Assembly (NCBI GenBank): GCA_002084765.1
Contig: NBMB01000028.1
Location: forward strand, 33,639 to 97,638
Source of the DNA: Candidatus Cloacimonetes bacterium 4572_55
GTDB taxonomy: Bacteria; 4572-55
DNA: 64,000 bases
Direction of reading: 5' to 3'
The notes under the pieces were generated by a model. It saw only the letters and a program-made list of their open reading frames with translations, was not told where the DNA came from and ran no database searches. Below, one piece after another: positions 36,784 to 47,170 of this stretch (position 1 is its first letter; each line of letters begins with the position of its first letter). Both the position numbers and the translations under genes were made by a program.

Positions 36784-39048
36784 ATGGCTGAAATGATCAA
36801 AAAACTATATGAATCTTTCAAAGAAAAACATGGCGTCGCTCGCAAGCGGCTGAGTCGCCCACTGACGCTTGCGGAGAAAATCCTCTGGGCGCATTTCGAC
36901 GATATAGATAATCAGGCGTATGAGCGGGGGAAAAGCTATCTGACTCTGCGTCCCGATCGAGTGGCGATGCAGGACGCGACCGCGCAAATGGCTCTATTGC
37001 AATTCATATTAGCGGGAAAAGAGCGGGTCGCGGTTTCGACGACTGTGCATTGCGACCATCTGATTCGGGCGCAGACCGGCGCGACCCCTGACTTGAAAAA
37101 TGCGCTGGACGAAAATTCGGAGGTCTATAAATTTCTGCAAGATATGTCCTATAAATACGGCATCGGCTTTTGGAAACCAGGCGCGGGGATCATCCATCAA
37201 GTGGTTCTGGAGAACTACGCTGCGCCCGGAATGTTGATGATCGGCACAGATTCTCATACGCCAAACGCTGGCGGATTGGGTATGCTCGCGATCGGCGTAG
37301 GTGGAGCAGACGCTGTGGACGCTATGGTCGGATTTCCATGGGAAGCACTTTGTCCCCAGCTCGTCGGTATTCGTCTGACAGGGAAATTAAATGGATGGGC
37401 GTCGCCAAAAGATGTGATTCTCAAGCTGTTAGGAATCCTGACGGTGAAAGGCGGGACAAATAAAATTATCGAATATTTCGGTCCAGGTGCTGAGTCGATC
37501 AGCTGCACCGGAAAGGCGACGATTACGAATATGGGCGCGGAGTTGGGCGCGACCACGTCGGTTTTTCCTTTTGACCAACGTATGGGAAATTATCTGAAAG
37601 CGACTCGCCGGTCCGATATAGCGGATCTGGCTCAGGCGCACATTCAAGAGCTGACTCCAGATCCCGAAGTAATTATCAACCCGCAGGATTTTTATGATCA
37701 GACGATCGAGATCAATCTGTCGGAATTGGAGCCGCATGTTGTGGGACCGCATACGCCTGACCTGGCTCGTCCCATATCCCAACTGAAAGCAGATGCAAAA
37801 AAAGAAGGCTATCCGCTGGAATTGACCGCGGGATTGATCGGAAGCTGCACCAATTCCTCTTATGAGGATATGGGTCGGTCGGCTCATGTGGCGAAACAGG
37901 CGGCGGAACTGGGGTTAAAGGTAAAAAGCCTATTTCTGGTGACGCCCGGATCGGATCAAGTTTATCAGACCATTCGCAGGGATGGGCAGTTGGAAGCCTT
38001 GTCCGCTATCGGCGCGAATGTGTTGGCAAACGCTTGCGGTCCCTGCATCGGTCAGTGGAATCGGGAGGATATCACGGAGGGATATCACAACTCAATCTTG
38101 ACCTCCTATAACCGAAATTTTCGTAAGCGAAACGACGGCAATAGCGGGACATTGGCGTTTATCAGCAGCCCAGAAATCGTGACAGCAATGGCACTTTCGG
38201 GTCGGTTGGATTTTAATCCGCTGACCGACAGCCTGACCACGCCCGAAGGGAAAAGTATGTGTCTAAAACCGCCTACGGCTCCGGAATTGCCTGAACAGAA
38301 TTTTGAATTCGACAACAGCGGGTACATTGTTCCGGCGGCAAGCGGCGACGAGGCAAGTCACATCGAGTTGAACGTCGGATCGGATAGCAAACGGATCCAA
38401 TTGCTAACGCCGTTTGCATCGTGGGACGGCAAGGACTATACGGATATGCCGGTCTTGCTCAAGGCGAAGGGGAAATGCACCACAGACCATATCTCCGCAG
38501 CGGGCCCGTGGCTCCGATTCCGTGGGCATTTGGACAATATCAGCGACAACATGTTTATCGGCGCGGTGAACGCTTTTACAGAGGATACGGGAATGGGTAA
38601 AGACCAGATAGACGGATCGACTAAAAAATTCCCGGAAATTGCCCGAAATTATAAAAGCCAAGGCATAGGATGGGTGGTCTTTGGAGATGAAAATTATGGC
38701 GAGGGAAGCAGCCGGGAACACGCGGCTATGAGTCCCCGTCACCTGGGAGCAAAGGCGGTCGTCACACGCAGTTTTGCCCGCATCCATGAAACAAATCTGA
38801 AAAAACAAGGCGTCCTGCCTCTCTGTTTTACAGATCCATTGGATTATGATCTGGTGAAAGAAAATGATCGGGTGAGCATTGTCGGCTTGAGATATCTGGC
38901 ACCGGGGAAGGAGCTCAAGGTGATTCTTAAGCGAGATAACGGAGAAGAAAATCAGTTTATGGTGAAGCATACGCTGACCGAGGAACAGATCGAATGGTTC
39001 AAGAGCGGTTCTGCCTTGAATAACGTTCGCAAGCGGCTGACCTCCTGA
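36784..39048 (+). CDS. acn: Aconitate hydratase, mitochondrial type
   Basis: Aconitase isomerises citrate and isocitrate through a [4Fe-4S] cluster. The 754 residues resemble mitochondrial ACO2 and its Bacteroidota relatives rather than E. coli AcnA or Acn[49 protein letters not shown] (first cluster Cys) and [11 protein letters not shown] (the other two Cys), then the swivel domain with [22 protein letters not shown]. The start at 36784 is 8 bases after AGGAG; the ATG at 36778 is too close to it. No other citric-acid-cycle gene is adjacent. Confidence 0.95.
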   Translation: MAEMIKKLYESFKEKHGVARKRLSRPLTLAEKILWAHFDDIDNQAYERGKSYLTLRPDRVAMQDATAQMALLQFILAGKERVAVSTTVHCDHLIRAQTGATPDLKNALDENSEVYKFLQDMSYKYGIGFWKPGAGIIHQVVLENYAAPGMLMIGTDSHTPNAGGLGMLAIGVGGADAVDAMVGFPWEALCPQLVGIRLTGKLNGWASPKDVILKLLGILTVKGGTNKIIEYFGPGAESISCTGKATITNMGAELGATTSVFPFDQRMGNYLKATRRSDIADLAQAHIQELTPDPEVIINPQDFYDQTIEINLSELEPHVVGPHTPDLARPISQLKADAKKEGYPLELTAGLIGSCTNSSYEDMGRSAHVAKQAAELGLKVKSLFLVTPGSDQVYQTIRRDGQLEALSAIGANVLANACGPCIGQWNREDITEGYHNSILTSYNRNFRKRNDGNSGTLAFISSPEIVTAMALSGRLDFNPLTDSLTTPEGKSMCLKPPTAPELPEQNFEFDNSGYIVPAASGDEASHIELNVGSDSKRIQLLTPFASWDGKDYTDMPVLLKAKGKCTTDHISAAGPWLRFRGHLDNISDNMFIGAVNAFTEDTGMGKDQIDGSTKKFPEIARNYKSQGIGWVVFGDENYGEGSSREHAAMSPRHLGAKAVVTRSFARIHETNLKKQGVLPLCFTDPLDYDLVKENDRVSIVGLRYLAPGKELKVILKRDNGEENQFMVKHTLTEEQIEWFKSGSALNNVRKRLTS

Positions 39049-39176
39049 TCGAAATGAATGATTTTCAGCCAATATTACCAGCCGCATCGATAATTTTGCC
39101 ATATCGAAAGTCGAGAGAACTATAAAATTATTAGCGGAAAATAAGTGTTCATAATCATTAAGGCGATTCATATAAC

Positions 39177-39221
39177 AAAAAGCCTCGGTTCTTGTCCTGC
39201 GACAGAACCGAGGCTTTTTTT
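39177..39221. terminator. Bidirectional rho-independent terminator
   Basis: A perfect 16-bp stem (39177-39192 with 39204-39219) with an 11-base loop, T runs on both strands. It serves the minus-strand FecR-like gene ending at 39241 and the plus-strand aconitase ending at 39048. The rest of 39049-39240 shows nothing else. Confidence 0.92.
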
Positions 39222-39240
39222 GGTAAGTCATGGTATTGAG

Positions 39241-40221
39241 TTAAGGATTTTGTGGAATTGGAGGCGCGGGAAGTTCGCTCAGCGATGAGGTCGATGGGGT
39301 TGGATCTGGCCTAAATATCGCGATAACGACTCCGCTGGTAACCAATCCGCCCCCAGCGAGGAACCATTTGCTTCCGACCATACGGCTGAACCAGCTCTTT
39401 GATGATGGTCCGCTCACTTTCGGGATATTCATTCGTTTCAGCGGGTCCGTTGTCCGATTTGGCTGGTTGACTTGCGCTATATTAGACTGGGGTTTTACAA
39501 TCGAGCCCTCTTTTTGCTTTTGCGAAGCGGGAACCACTGCTATTGGTTCATTGACGCCCTTGAATTGAGAACGAGGCTTCTGAACTGGAGTCATAGGGAC
39601 GACAGAGGACACCGACGCCAGGTCCGCTGAGTCGAAACGGCGAGTTTGATGTGCCGTTAACTTGGTAGACCTGGGGTCTGGGATAGCTTGCCCCGGCAAT
39701 ATCAATGTAGATTGACCCGCGGAGATTTTCTTAGTGATAAGACCGTGATAATAGCTGCACACTGCCACATCGCCGCTCATCACCTGCACCACGACCTCGT
39801 CTTCATCATTGACGCTCACATTGTATTTTGCCTGATTTGCGGTGATTGTCAATCCCAACAACTCGGTTTTGACTGGATGTGTAACCTGATAGGTAGCGTC
39901 CTTGATGTTAAACCACGTTCCGCTCTCCGCGGGCAACCGCACCTCTTGTTTCCCAGCGAGATGGACTGCGTCATTTTGCGGAGTCCGCAGAGTGACCTCA
40001 ATTTGATCATTCAGGAGCTTCACCACGTCGCCGGGGAAAAGCAGTTGCGACAACTCATTCGTGGACTTGATTTCGATCTTTTGAAAATTGCGCTGCACAA
40101 CGACTTGACGAACCAAAGCCGGGTCGTTGATCTTCACGATCTGATACGCTCCCATTTGGGCGTGGCTCGAACTGGCGCACAGAAGAAGCATAATAATAGC
40201 AAGCGATAATTTTTTAAGCAT
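39241..40221 (-). CDS. Exported FecR-domain-like protein
   Basis: A 326-residue protein with signal peptide MLKKLSLAIIMLLLCASSSHA. The region about 45-185 has the beta-rich make-up of FecR domains (…LSQLLFPGDVVKLLNDQIEVTLRTPQND… and VVVQVMSGDVAVCSYYHG…KKISAGQSTLILPGQ). A polar, Pro/Gln-rich linker (about 190-285) leads to a hydrophobic segment (WFLAGGGLVTSGVVIAIF, about 287-304) and a Pro-rich end. It may be anchored by that segment. It follows the TSP3 giant on the same strand, separated by a 20-bp hairpin. Function unknown; no sigma factor partner. Confidence 0.65.
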   Translation of the reverse strand: MLKKLSLAIIMLLLCASSSHAQMGAYQIVKINDPALVRQVVVQRNFQKIEIKSTNELSQLLFPGDVVKLLNDQIEVTLRTPQNDAVHLAGKQEVRLPAESGTWFNIKDATYQVTHPVKTELLGLTITANQAKYNVSVNDEDEVVVQVMSGDVAVCSYYHGLITKKISAGQSTLILPGQAIPDPRSTKLTAHQTRRFDSADLASVSSVVPMTPVQKPRSQFKGVNEPIAVVPASQKQKEGSIVKPQSNIAQVNQPNRTTDPLKRMNIPKVSGPSSKSWFSRMVGSKWFLAGGGLVTSGVVIAIFRPDPTPSTSSLSELPAPPIPQNP

Positions 40222-40269
40222 GAGAATTTCCTTTTTTTTTAGTTATTCGATCTAATTATTTGATCTATG

Positions 40270-40317
40270 GCCCGCTGAGTTTTATATAGAAATTTTACTA
40301 TATAAAATTCAGCGGGC
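40270..40317. other. 20-bp hairpin between the TSP3 gene and the FecR-like gene
   Basis: 40270-40289 pairs with 40298-40317 over 20 positions with one mismatch (wobble on one strand), loop of eight bases. No T run follows on the minus strand. It may lower or stabilise read-through from the giant gene into the FecR-like gene. Confidence 0.7.
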
Positions 40318-40338
40318 AAGTTGTTAAAAATTAAGAAT

Positions 40339-42585
40339 CTACCGTAATAAAGTCATACGGCGTTTTTGGACATGTACCGGGGTTCCATCTCCGATTTCCA
40401 GCGCGTAGATATAAACGCCACTGCCGACCTGACCACCCTGATCGTTTGTTCCATCCCAAGTTATGGCATAGCTCCCTTTGCTCTGAGTCTCGTTGACCAA
40501 TGTCTTGACCAATCTGCCGCCAATCGAATAGATTGTCAGCCGGACTTGCGAGGATTGAGGGAGCGCGTACGTCATCCTGGTGGAGGGATTAAACGGATTC
40601 GGATAGTTTTGAGACAGCTGGTAATCGGACGGCGTCATACTTTGCGTCAATTCCTCTCTGTCTCCCACCACCACGCGCAATTCATGCGACGTCTTGGATG
40701 GGACAAAGCGATACGAACTCGTTTGCGTCATGTCGATATATTCCGAAGTTCGGTCGTTGATCAGATAGACAACCTGATCGTCAGGAAGCGCGGCTTCGAT
40801 CTCCCAAGACAAGAGTGCCTCGTCTCCGGACTGGCTCTGAATTTCCATAGTCCATAAGCTCTGATCATCCGAAGCTGTCCGAATATCCATAGCTTGGTCG
40901 CGGTTAAAGCAGAGACGACTCTTTGCCTGGATCAGCGGCGGCTTGGTCGCTTTCGCTGCGTGATGATCAAAAGTGGAATTCGATACGCCGAAATAGTTGC
41001 GCCGATCCGATCCGTCGGAAGTCAGCAGATTTACACGAATCAGCCAATCGAATTGGTCGCTGGAAAAGAGGGTTCCAGAGGTCCCATAAGACTCTCTCGG
41101 CGGAATACGAAGTTGGACAACCTGTTCCGAGTTATTAAATATCGCGTATCCTTGCCACGGTTCGAGTTTGTTTTCTGGGATAAAATCACCCTCAAATCGC
41201 TGCGGCATTTCCAACATGAGAGCGTCGGGTCCGGAATATTCCACCGCGCTATTCCAACTGACTGTGAACCAATAGGGATTGCCGACAAAGTTCCATCCCG
41301 GAGACAGGTCTATAGTCGTCTCGTTCACGGAAGTCGTTGTCATGCCCGATCCAAAATCCAGATGGACTGGGTCTCGGCTGATCATCCAATATGCCTTGCT
41401 CGATTGCAACCGATTAAAAGCGGAGTATTCCCTGAAACTCTGAGTCTGAGCATTGTAATCATACAGCCGCCAGTAGCGATTATCATACCCGTCGTACGCG
41501 TCAAACAGAGGACTCAACACGGTCTCGACAAGGTCGTTATCCAGGTTATACGGGATCGAGAAGAGGTGATAATCGGCTTGATTTTCACCGCCCTGATAGT
41601 CGCATTGGGTCTGGGTGCTATTTGCGGGAATCGTCACAGCAAGCTGAGTCGGACCCCCATCTGATACTATAGTAGACGCGCTGTTGCCATTTTCATCCTC
41701 GGCGGTCATATAATATTCTAATCCCTTGATTGTGATCACGTGACCAGAGATTTGCCATTTGACGCGCACTGCGCCATTATTCTCCTCTTCCCAGAAAGAA
41801 GGCGAGAGAGATTGATAATCCACCTGGTCTGGCTGGCGATAATAGAGCGTAGCGGAAACCACGCGGCTCATATTGTCAGTGAGTTCTGCGTCAATTTCGG
41901 TCTGCTCTCCGAGAACTGCGGTCAGTTGATCTTCATGCTGGATCTGTGGAGGCTCTTGATCGTCGCATAGGTCTCCTACGCCGTCGCCGTCGCTGTCCGT
42001 TTGATCTGGATTGAACGCGTCAGGGCAATTGTCGCACCCATCCGGTACGCTATCGCTGTCGCTATCAATCTGGTCGTCGGATCCGGGGCAGACATCGCAC
42101 GTGTCGCCGATCTCGTCACTATCACTGTCGGATTGATCTGGATTGAACGCGTCAGGGCAGTTGTCGCAGACATCCCCAACCGAGTCGTTATCGCTATCCA
42201 GTTGATCCTGGTTGAAAGAATCCGGGCAATTGTCGCACGCATCTCCAATCAAGTCACCATCCACGTCGGATTGATCGCTATTGGCAGTATCTGGGCAGTT
42301 GTCGATATCGCTGCATACGCCGTCGTTGTCCGCATCTTCGCACTCGTCGCACGCGTCGCCGATACCGTCATTGTCCACATCCGCCTGATCGGGGTTCTCG
42401 ATCGACGGGCAATTATCCACGTCGCCGCAAATGAGGTCGCCGTCCATGTCGTTCATGGGATCCAGAGGGCAGTTGTCGCACACGTCGCCTAGTCCATCGT
42501 TATCGCTATCAAGCTGATCGGGATTTTCGATTGATGGGCAGTTATCCACGTCGCCGCATACGTCGTCATTGTCCATGTCGTTCAT
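40339..42585 (-). pseudogene. 3' part of the TSP3-repeat giant gene: last repeats, beta domains and sorting domain
   Basis: This frame continues the gene to its right after a frame change at about 42585. It adds about six more TSP3 repeats, then non-repeat domains (from EPPQIQHEDQLTAV, with SIPYNLD… and LSPGWNFVGNPYWF segments), and ends with the secretion tag: NYPNPFNPSTRMTYALP, VRLTIYSIGGRLVKTLV, YAITWDGTNDQGGQVGSGVYIYAL. This FlgD-like tail is the type IX-like sorting and attachment domain of FCB bacteria. As sequenced it lacks a signal peptide and has no good start, so it depends on the upstream part. Codons upstream of 42585 in this frame (to 42930) are only out-of-frame repeat sequence. 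Confidence 0.8.
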
Positions 42586-45500
42586 GATTATCGCTATCAA
42601 GCTGATCGGGATTCTCGATTGACGGGCAGTTGTCCATATAACCGCAGATTTCGTCATAGTCTGGATCGTTGCAGACATCGCAGACATCGCCGTAACCATC
42701 TCCGTCCTCGTCGAGCTGGCTCGCATTCGAGGTCGTAGGACAGTTATCCAGATTTCCGCACACGCCGTCGTTGTCCAGATCATTATGCGGGTCATCCGGG
42801 CAGTCGTCGCACGCATCGCCAAGACCGTCGTTATCCGCGTCGGCTTGATCCGGGTTGTAATCATTTCGGCAATTGTCGTCATAGAGACATGCTCCGTCGC
42901 CGTCCATATCCAGGCAGGAGTCACACGCATCGCCTATCTGGTCTCCGTCAGCGTCAGCCTGATCCGGATTGTATGTGATGGGGCAATTATCGTGGTCTCC
43001 GCATAATCCGTCAAAATCGAGATCGTTGAAGGAATCGTTAGGACACTCGTCGCACACATTTCCCAAACCGTCGTGATCGCTGTCTAACTGATTCGGATTC
43101 GCTATACTGGGGCAGTTGTCCACACTTTCGCAGACCGAATCGCCATCCAAATCTGGGCAGCCGTCGCACGCGTCGCCAATCAGATCGCCGTCCGAGTCGC
43201 TCTGATCCGGATTATAGACTGTGGGGCAGTTGTCATTGTCCCGGCACAGACCGTCCGCGTCCAAATCGTTCAAAGGATCATTGGGGCAGTCGTCGCACGC
43301 GTCGCCTTGACCGTCGTGATCGCTGTCTAACTGATCCGAATTCAGGATACCACGGCAATTGTCGTAATAATCGCAGATCGTATCGCCGTCAATATCCAGG
43401 CAATTATCGCAGACATCGCCCAATCCATCGTCATCGCCGTCAGATTGGTCGGGATTGTACGCGACAGGGCAGTTATCATCATTGCCGCAAATTCCATCAA
43501 AATCAATATCGTTCAACCGGTCGTTGGGGCAATCGTCGCAGACATCGCCGTATCCGTCGTTATCAGAGTCAGCCTGATTTGGGTTCGAGACATTCGGGCA
43601 GTTGTCGAGAAAATCATACCAGCCGTCGTCGTCGCTATCAGGGAAATCTGTCCCGTCTGGATCGCACGCGTCGCCGTAACCGTCGCCATCCTCATCGCTT
43701 TGGATTGGATTATACATAGTAGGGCAGTTATCCACGTCGCCGCACACGTCGTCGAAATCCAAGTCATTGTTCGGATCGTATGGGCAGTCGTCGCACGTAT
43801 CGCCTCTGCCGTCGTTATCGCTGTCTGACTGGTCAGGATTGGAGTGATACGGGCAGTTGTCGAGATAATCATAGACGCCATCATCGTCCTGATCAAAATC
43901 GCCAAGTCCCTCGCACGCGTCGCCGATACCATTGCCATTGCTATCGGACTGATCGGGATTCTGCATGACCGGGCAGTTATCCACGTCGCCACATACGCCG
44001 TCAAAATCGACGTCATTCAACCGATCATTTGGGCAGTCGTCGCACACATCTCCCAATCCATCCTCATCGCTATCGGTTTGATTCGGATTGAAATCATAAG
44101 GACAATTATCGTTTTGATCTTCGCAGACGCCGTCGTAATCCGCGTCGATACATTCGTCGCAGACATCGCCAATATTGTCGCCGTCGATATCAATCTGCGT
44201 CGGGTTGTATACGGCTACGCAATTGTCCTCGTCTCCACAGATACCGTCAAAGTCCAGATCGTTGTTCGGGTCCAAGGGGCAATCGTCGCAGACATCGCCA
44301 ATATTGTCGCCGTCGCTGTCTACCTGGTTCGTATTGGGAGTGTCCGGGCAGTTATCCAGATAGTCGGAAACGCCATCATCATCTTGATCTTGATCCGGAT
44401 CGCCCGGGTTATTTGGGTCATCAGGATCGGGATCGCAGACATCGCCCCAACCGTCGCCGTCGGTATCTGTTTGCGAGGGATTATAGGTATCTGGACAGTT
44501 GTCCTCATGACCGCTTATACCGTCGTCATCCGTATCGTTCAGAGGGTCAAACGGAAAATCGTCGCACAGATCGCCCAAACCGTCGCTATCGCTATCGACT
44601 TGATCCGGGTTATAGAGTGCGGGACAATTATCCGAACTGTTGCCTACGCCGTCGTTATCCGTATCGTTCAGAGGGTCAAACGGAAAATCGTCGCACAGGT
44701 CGCCGAGATCGTCGTTGTCAGAATCCGTTTGATCCGGATTGTAATTATCTGGGCAGTTGTCCGCGTCCGCGCAGATATAATCACCATCAGCGTCGTTCGA
44801 CGCGTCATAAGGGCATGAATCGCACAGATTTCCGATATTGTCGCCGTCGAAATCGCCCTGATCGGGATTGTAATTATCCGGGCAGTTGTCCTCGCTATCG
44901 CACACATCGTCGCCGTCGCTGTCGCCAGCGGGATCATTGGGGCATGGATCGCACACATCGCCCACGCCGTCGTTATCCGTATCGCTCTGATCCGGGTTAT
45001 AGGTCGTGGGGCAGTTATCTTCTTCATTATTCACGCCATCGCCATCAATGTCAGGCATATCGTCGCATACGTCGCCAAGACCGTCGCCATCCTCGTCGGC
45101 TTGACTCGGATTATAAGTATCCGGGCAGTTGTCCGCATCCGCGCAGATGTTGTCATTGTCTGCGTCATTGTAAAAATCATACGGGCATGCGTCGCATGCA
45201 TCGCCCATCCCATCAAGATCATAATCGATCTGATCGGGATTGAAATTATCCGGGCAGTTATCCTCGCTATCGCATACGTCGTCGCCGTCGCTATCGCCAG
45301 CGGAATCGTTGGGGCATGGATCGCACACATCGCCCACGCCGTCGTTATCCATGTCGGCTTGGGTTGGGTTAAAAATGTCGGGGCAATTATCGATATGAGC
45401 ACTTATGCCGTCTCCATCCGCGTCGTCCTGAGGATCGTACGGATAGGGATCGCATACGTCGCCAGTCTCATCGCCATCGCTATTGGCTTGGTCCGAATTC

Positions 45501-47170
45501 GAGTGCGTAGGGCAGTTATCGACATCGCCGCACACGCCATCGTTATCATAGTCGTTCAGCGAATCGTTAGGACATGAGTCGCATACGTCTCCAAGACCGT
45601 CGTTATCCGTATCGCTCTGATCCGGGTTAGAGATCGTAGGGCAGTTATCGGAATCGCCATCCACGCCGTCGCCGTCAATATCGTTGCTCGGATCGTTTGG
45701 AAAAGGATCGCACACGTCGCCGAGACCGTCGTTGTCCGCGTCTGCCTGGTCAGGATTAGAGTCGTCGGGGCAATTATCTTCTGAGCACTGGTTCAGAGAA
45801 AAGCCAGGATCGCCAAAGCCATCGCCGTCCGTGTCAATGCAGTCATCGCACGCATCGCCGAAGCCATCGCTATCCGTGTCGGATTGATCTGGGTTATAGA
45901 GTGCCGGGCAGTTATCGACATCGCCGCCAATGTTGTCGTTATCCACGTCATTATCTGGGTCGTTGGGGAAAGAGTCACACGCATCGCCGAGACCGTCGTT
46001 GTCCACATCGTTCTGGTCAGGATTGGGGACGTCGGGGCAGTTGTCGTCTGAGCACAGGTTCAAAGAAAATTCAGGATCGCCAAAACCGTCGCCGTCCGTG
46101 TCAATGCAGTCATCGCACGCATCGCCGAGACCGTCGTTGTCTGAATCCCTCTGATTTGGATTGGGATACGCGGGGCAGTTGTCCTCTGGGCAGTTATTCA
46201 GAGAGAATCCAGGATCGCCGAACCCGTCGTCATCCGTATCAGTGCAAGAGTCGCACGCGTCGCCGAGATCGTCGCCGTCTGTATCGGATTGATCTGTATT
46301 CGGAGCGTCCGGGCAGTTATCCACATCGCCGCTCACGCCGTCCCCATCTATATCATTGTCTGGATCGTTGGGAAAATCGTCGCACAGATCGCCAAGACCG
46401 TCGTTATCCGCGTCAGCTTGATCTGAGTTATGGATCGTAGGGCAATTATCGACGTCGGCACCAACGCCGTCCCCATCTATATCATTGTCTGGATCGTTGG
46501 GAAAATCGTCGCACAGATCGCCCAAACTGTCTTGATCCGCGTCAGCTTGATCTGGGTTATGGATCGTAGGGCAATTATCGATCTCATCTGCGACGTCGTC
46601 GTTATCATCGTCGCTGTCGCATACGTCGCCGATACCGTCGTTATCCATGTCGAGTTGGTCGGGATTGGGGTAATCAGGGCAGTTATCCTCTTCATTACTC
46701 ACGCCGTCGCCATCGGTATCAAGACTCGCTGGATCGCACGCGTCGCCCATGCCATTACCGTCAATATCTTCCTGATTCGGGTTGGAATCGTCCGGGCAGT
46801 TGTCGCACAGATCTCCGACGCCATCCCCATCCATGTCGGATTGGTCGAAATTCGAGTCTGTAGGACAGTTGTCCGCGTCAGCGCAAATTCCGTCGTTATC
46901 CGCATCGTCCAGCGGATCATTTGGACAGGAATCGCATACGTCGCCGATACCGTCGTTGTCCATGTCGAGTTGGTCAGGATTGGACGCATCGGGACAGTTG
47001 TCGGTATCGCCGCAAATTCCATCGCTATCCACATCGTTCAGCGAATCGTATGGACACGCGTCGCATACGTCGCCGATCAAATCCGAGTCTTGATCCAGTT
47101 GATCGTTGTTTGGCACGGTCGGGCAATTATCCCGAACGTCCGGCAAGCTGTCCGAGTCGCTATGCCTCCA
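41975..47170 (-). repeat. Thrombospondin type-3 repeat array
   Basis: About 42 tandem copies of a degenerate 70-130 bp DNA unit (in alternating short and long forms), with two or so isolated copies upstream in the same gene. Neighbouring units share long identical stretches, such as 42430-42530 and 42550-42620. The array makes long spurious open frames on the plus strand. Confidence 0.9.

Noticed and set aside
38404..39231. 275-codon minus-strand frame opposite the aconitase gene
   Set aside because: It lies over well-conserved aconitase sequence and runs through the terminator hairpin at its start; no ribosome binding site or recognisable domain.
42586..42930. Upstream part of the frame of the TSP3 C-terminal fragment
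   Set aside because: It translates the repeats out of register (Thr/Met/Ala-rich) and is not a separate protein.
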